64,000 nucleotides of DNA from Thereva unica (Eukaryota > Arthropoda > Insecta > Diptera > Therevidae), in assembly GCA_949987705.1 (NCBI GenBank), contig OX465281.1, positions 200,061,112 through 200,125,111 of the forward strand, in the 5' to 3' direction. Every line of letters starts with the position of its first letter. Position 1 is the first letter of the stretch. The notes under the pieces were generated by a model. That model worked only from the letters and a program-made list of their open reading frames with translations, was not told the origin of the DNA and did not search any database. The translations under genes and the position numbers were made by a program. Positions 63,336 to 64,000 of the stretch are shown one piece after another.

Positions 63336-64000
63336 ATATAAATAAAAGAAAATGTGTGTCTGTGTATCTGTGTGTCTGCTTGTGCGTACCGTCACGCGTT
63401 GGAGCCAAACTAGAAGACACAGAAATCTGATTTTTTTTTGTAGATCCATAGATACTCTACAGATGGAAGTAAGTTTCTGTTTTTCCGTTTACCGTTCAGT
63501 TCCGAATTTTCCCCATATGAATAGTGACAATGCAATATGACATTTTTGTAAAAAAGTCAAGATAGCGGTTCCAAGATGGCGGCCGAATTTTGCAATTGCG
63601 TTCCCAGACTCCCTGCATTGGTATCAAATGAAAGGATGAGACAAATAGAATACAAGCTGTAAGGCGTCATTCTAAAATCAAAATGGCGGTCGACAAATAG
63701 TGGTGGATTACCTTTTTCTTTACAGGCTACTCGGAATGGTATCAAATAAAAGGGTATGAGAAGTAAAAATACTATTAGCTGTGTGGCGTCAATCCATACT
63801 CCAAATGGTGGCCAACACAAAATGGGGGATTGCATTTTTCTTTACAACGCGCTCGGTATGGTTATCAAATGAAAAGATGTGGCAAGTAGAATTGTAGAAG
63901 CCGTGTGGCATTATTCCAAATTCAATATGGCGACCAACACAAAATGGGGGGTTACGTTTCTCTTTACAAGGCACTCGGTATGGGTATCAAATAAAAGGGT
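63336..64000 (+). repeat. Tandem-repeat element, right copy (runs off window)
   Basis: Begins TCTATATAAATAAAAG, then a GTGTCTGTGT-rich stretch and CCGTCACGCGTTGG. Units with GGTATCAAATGAAAGG start near 63620, 63738, 63861 and 63982, a period of about 120 bp. AAGATGGCGG-type motifs occur in each unit. It matches 3300-4365 on the other strand and lies in the staufen intron after exon E. Confidence 0.6.

Overview
The window reads as insect nuclear DNA, most likely from a fly (Diptera) with a transposon-rich genome. Two host genes are recognisable, both on the + strand. One is Jun (AP-1 subunit; Jra in Drosophila), with coding exons between 16391 and 21692. The other is the 5' part of staufen, a double-stranded-RNA-binding protein, with coding exons from 49097 to 63289 and running off the right edge. 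Both have tiny introns (80, 63 and 55 bp) beside long ones (4.5, 8.2 and 3.9 kb) filled with transposon debris. The species is not determinable from the sequence; a lower brachyceran such as a soldier fly would fit, but that is a guess.

Layout. 1-4870: a foldback element in a (TA)n tract, a 5'-truncated Jockey-type LINE, a tandem-repeat element and a MITE. 6600-15000: LINE and MITE relics, then one larger element (8784-14817) that holds a nearly complete CsRn1-like Ty3/gypsy retrotransposon plus two further MITEs. 15690-21810: Jun promoter, gene and a possible stop-codon readthrough extension, with MITEs and LINE pieces in the second intron. 21810-31000: Jun 3' region carrying a triple-nested set of MITEs, LINE pieces, and two identical 489-bp MITEs in inverted orientation. 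31000-43400: mostly unassigned DNA, LINE pieces, a PIF/Harbinger-like relic (40105-41967) and other repeats. 44095-48543: a large inverted repeat with three copies of a 383-bp MITE, one of them carrying another MITE. 49027-63289: staufen, its introns holding RTE-, CR1-, Jockey- and LOA-type LINE remains, a Tc1-like deletion derivative and more MITEs. 63336-64000: a second copy of the tandem-repeat element seen near 4 kb.

The main theme beyond the two genes is a crowd of unrelated-looking MITE families with terminal inverted repeats that usually begin GGCC, GGGC or AGGC and 3-bp target-site duplications. About sixteen such insertions can be delimited by hand. Several sit in sites whose empty version survives elsewhere in the window, so their boundaries are exact. 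The one coding relic with the same kind of ends looks like PIF/Harbinger, which makes that superfamily the leading candidate for mobilising them. A second highlight is the gypsy element, whose gag stop codon is preceded directly by a canonical -1 slippery heptamer with a well-placed downstream hairpin and possible pseudoknot.

All alignments, repeat boundaries and structures were read by eye; none was computed.
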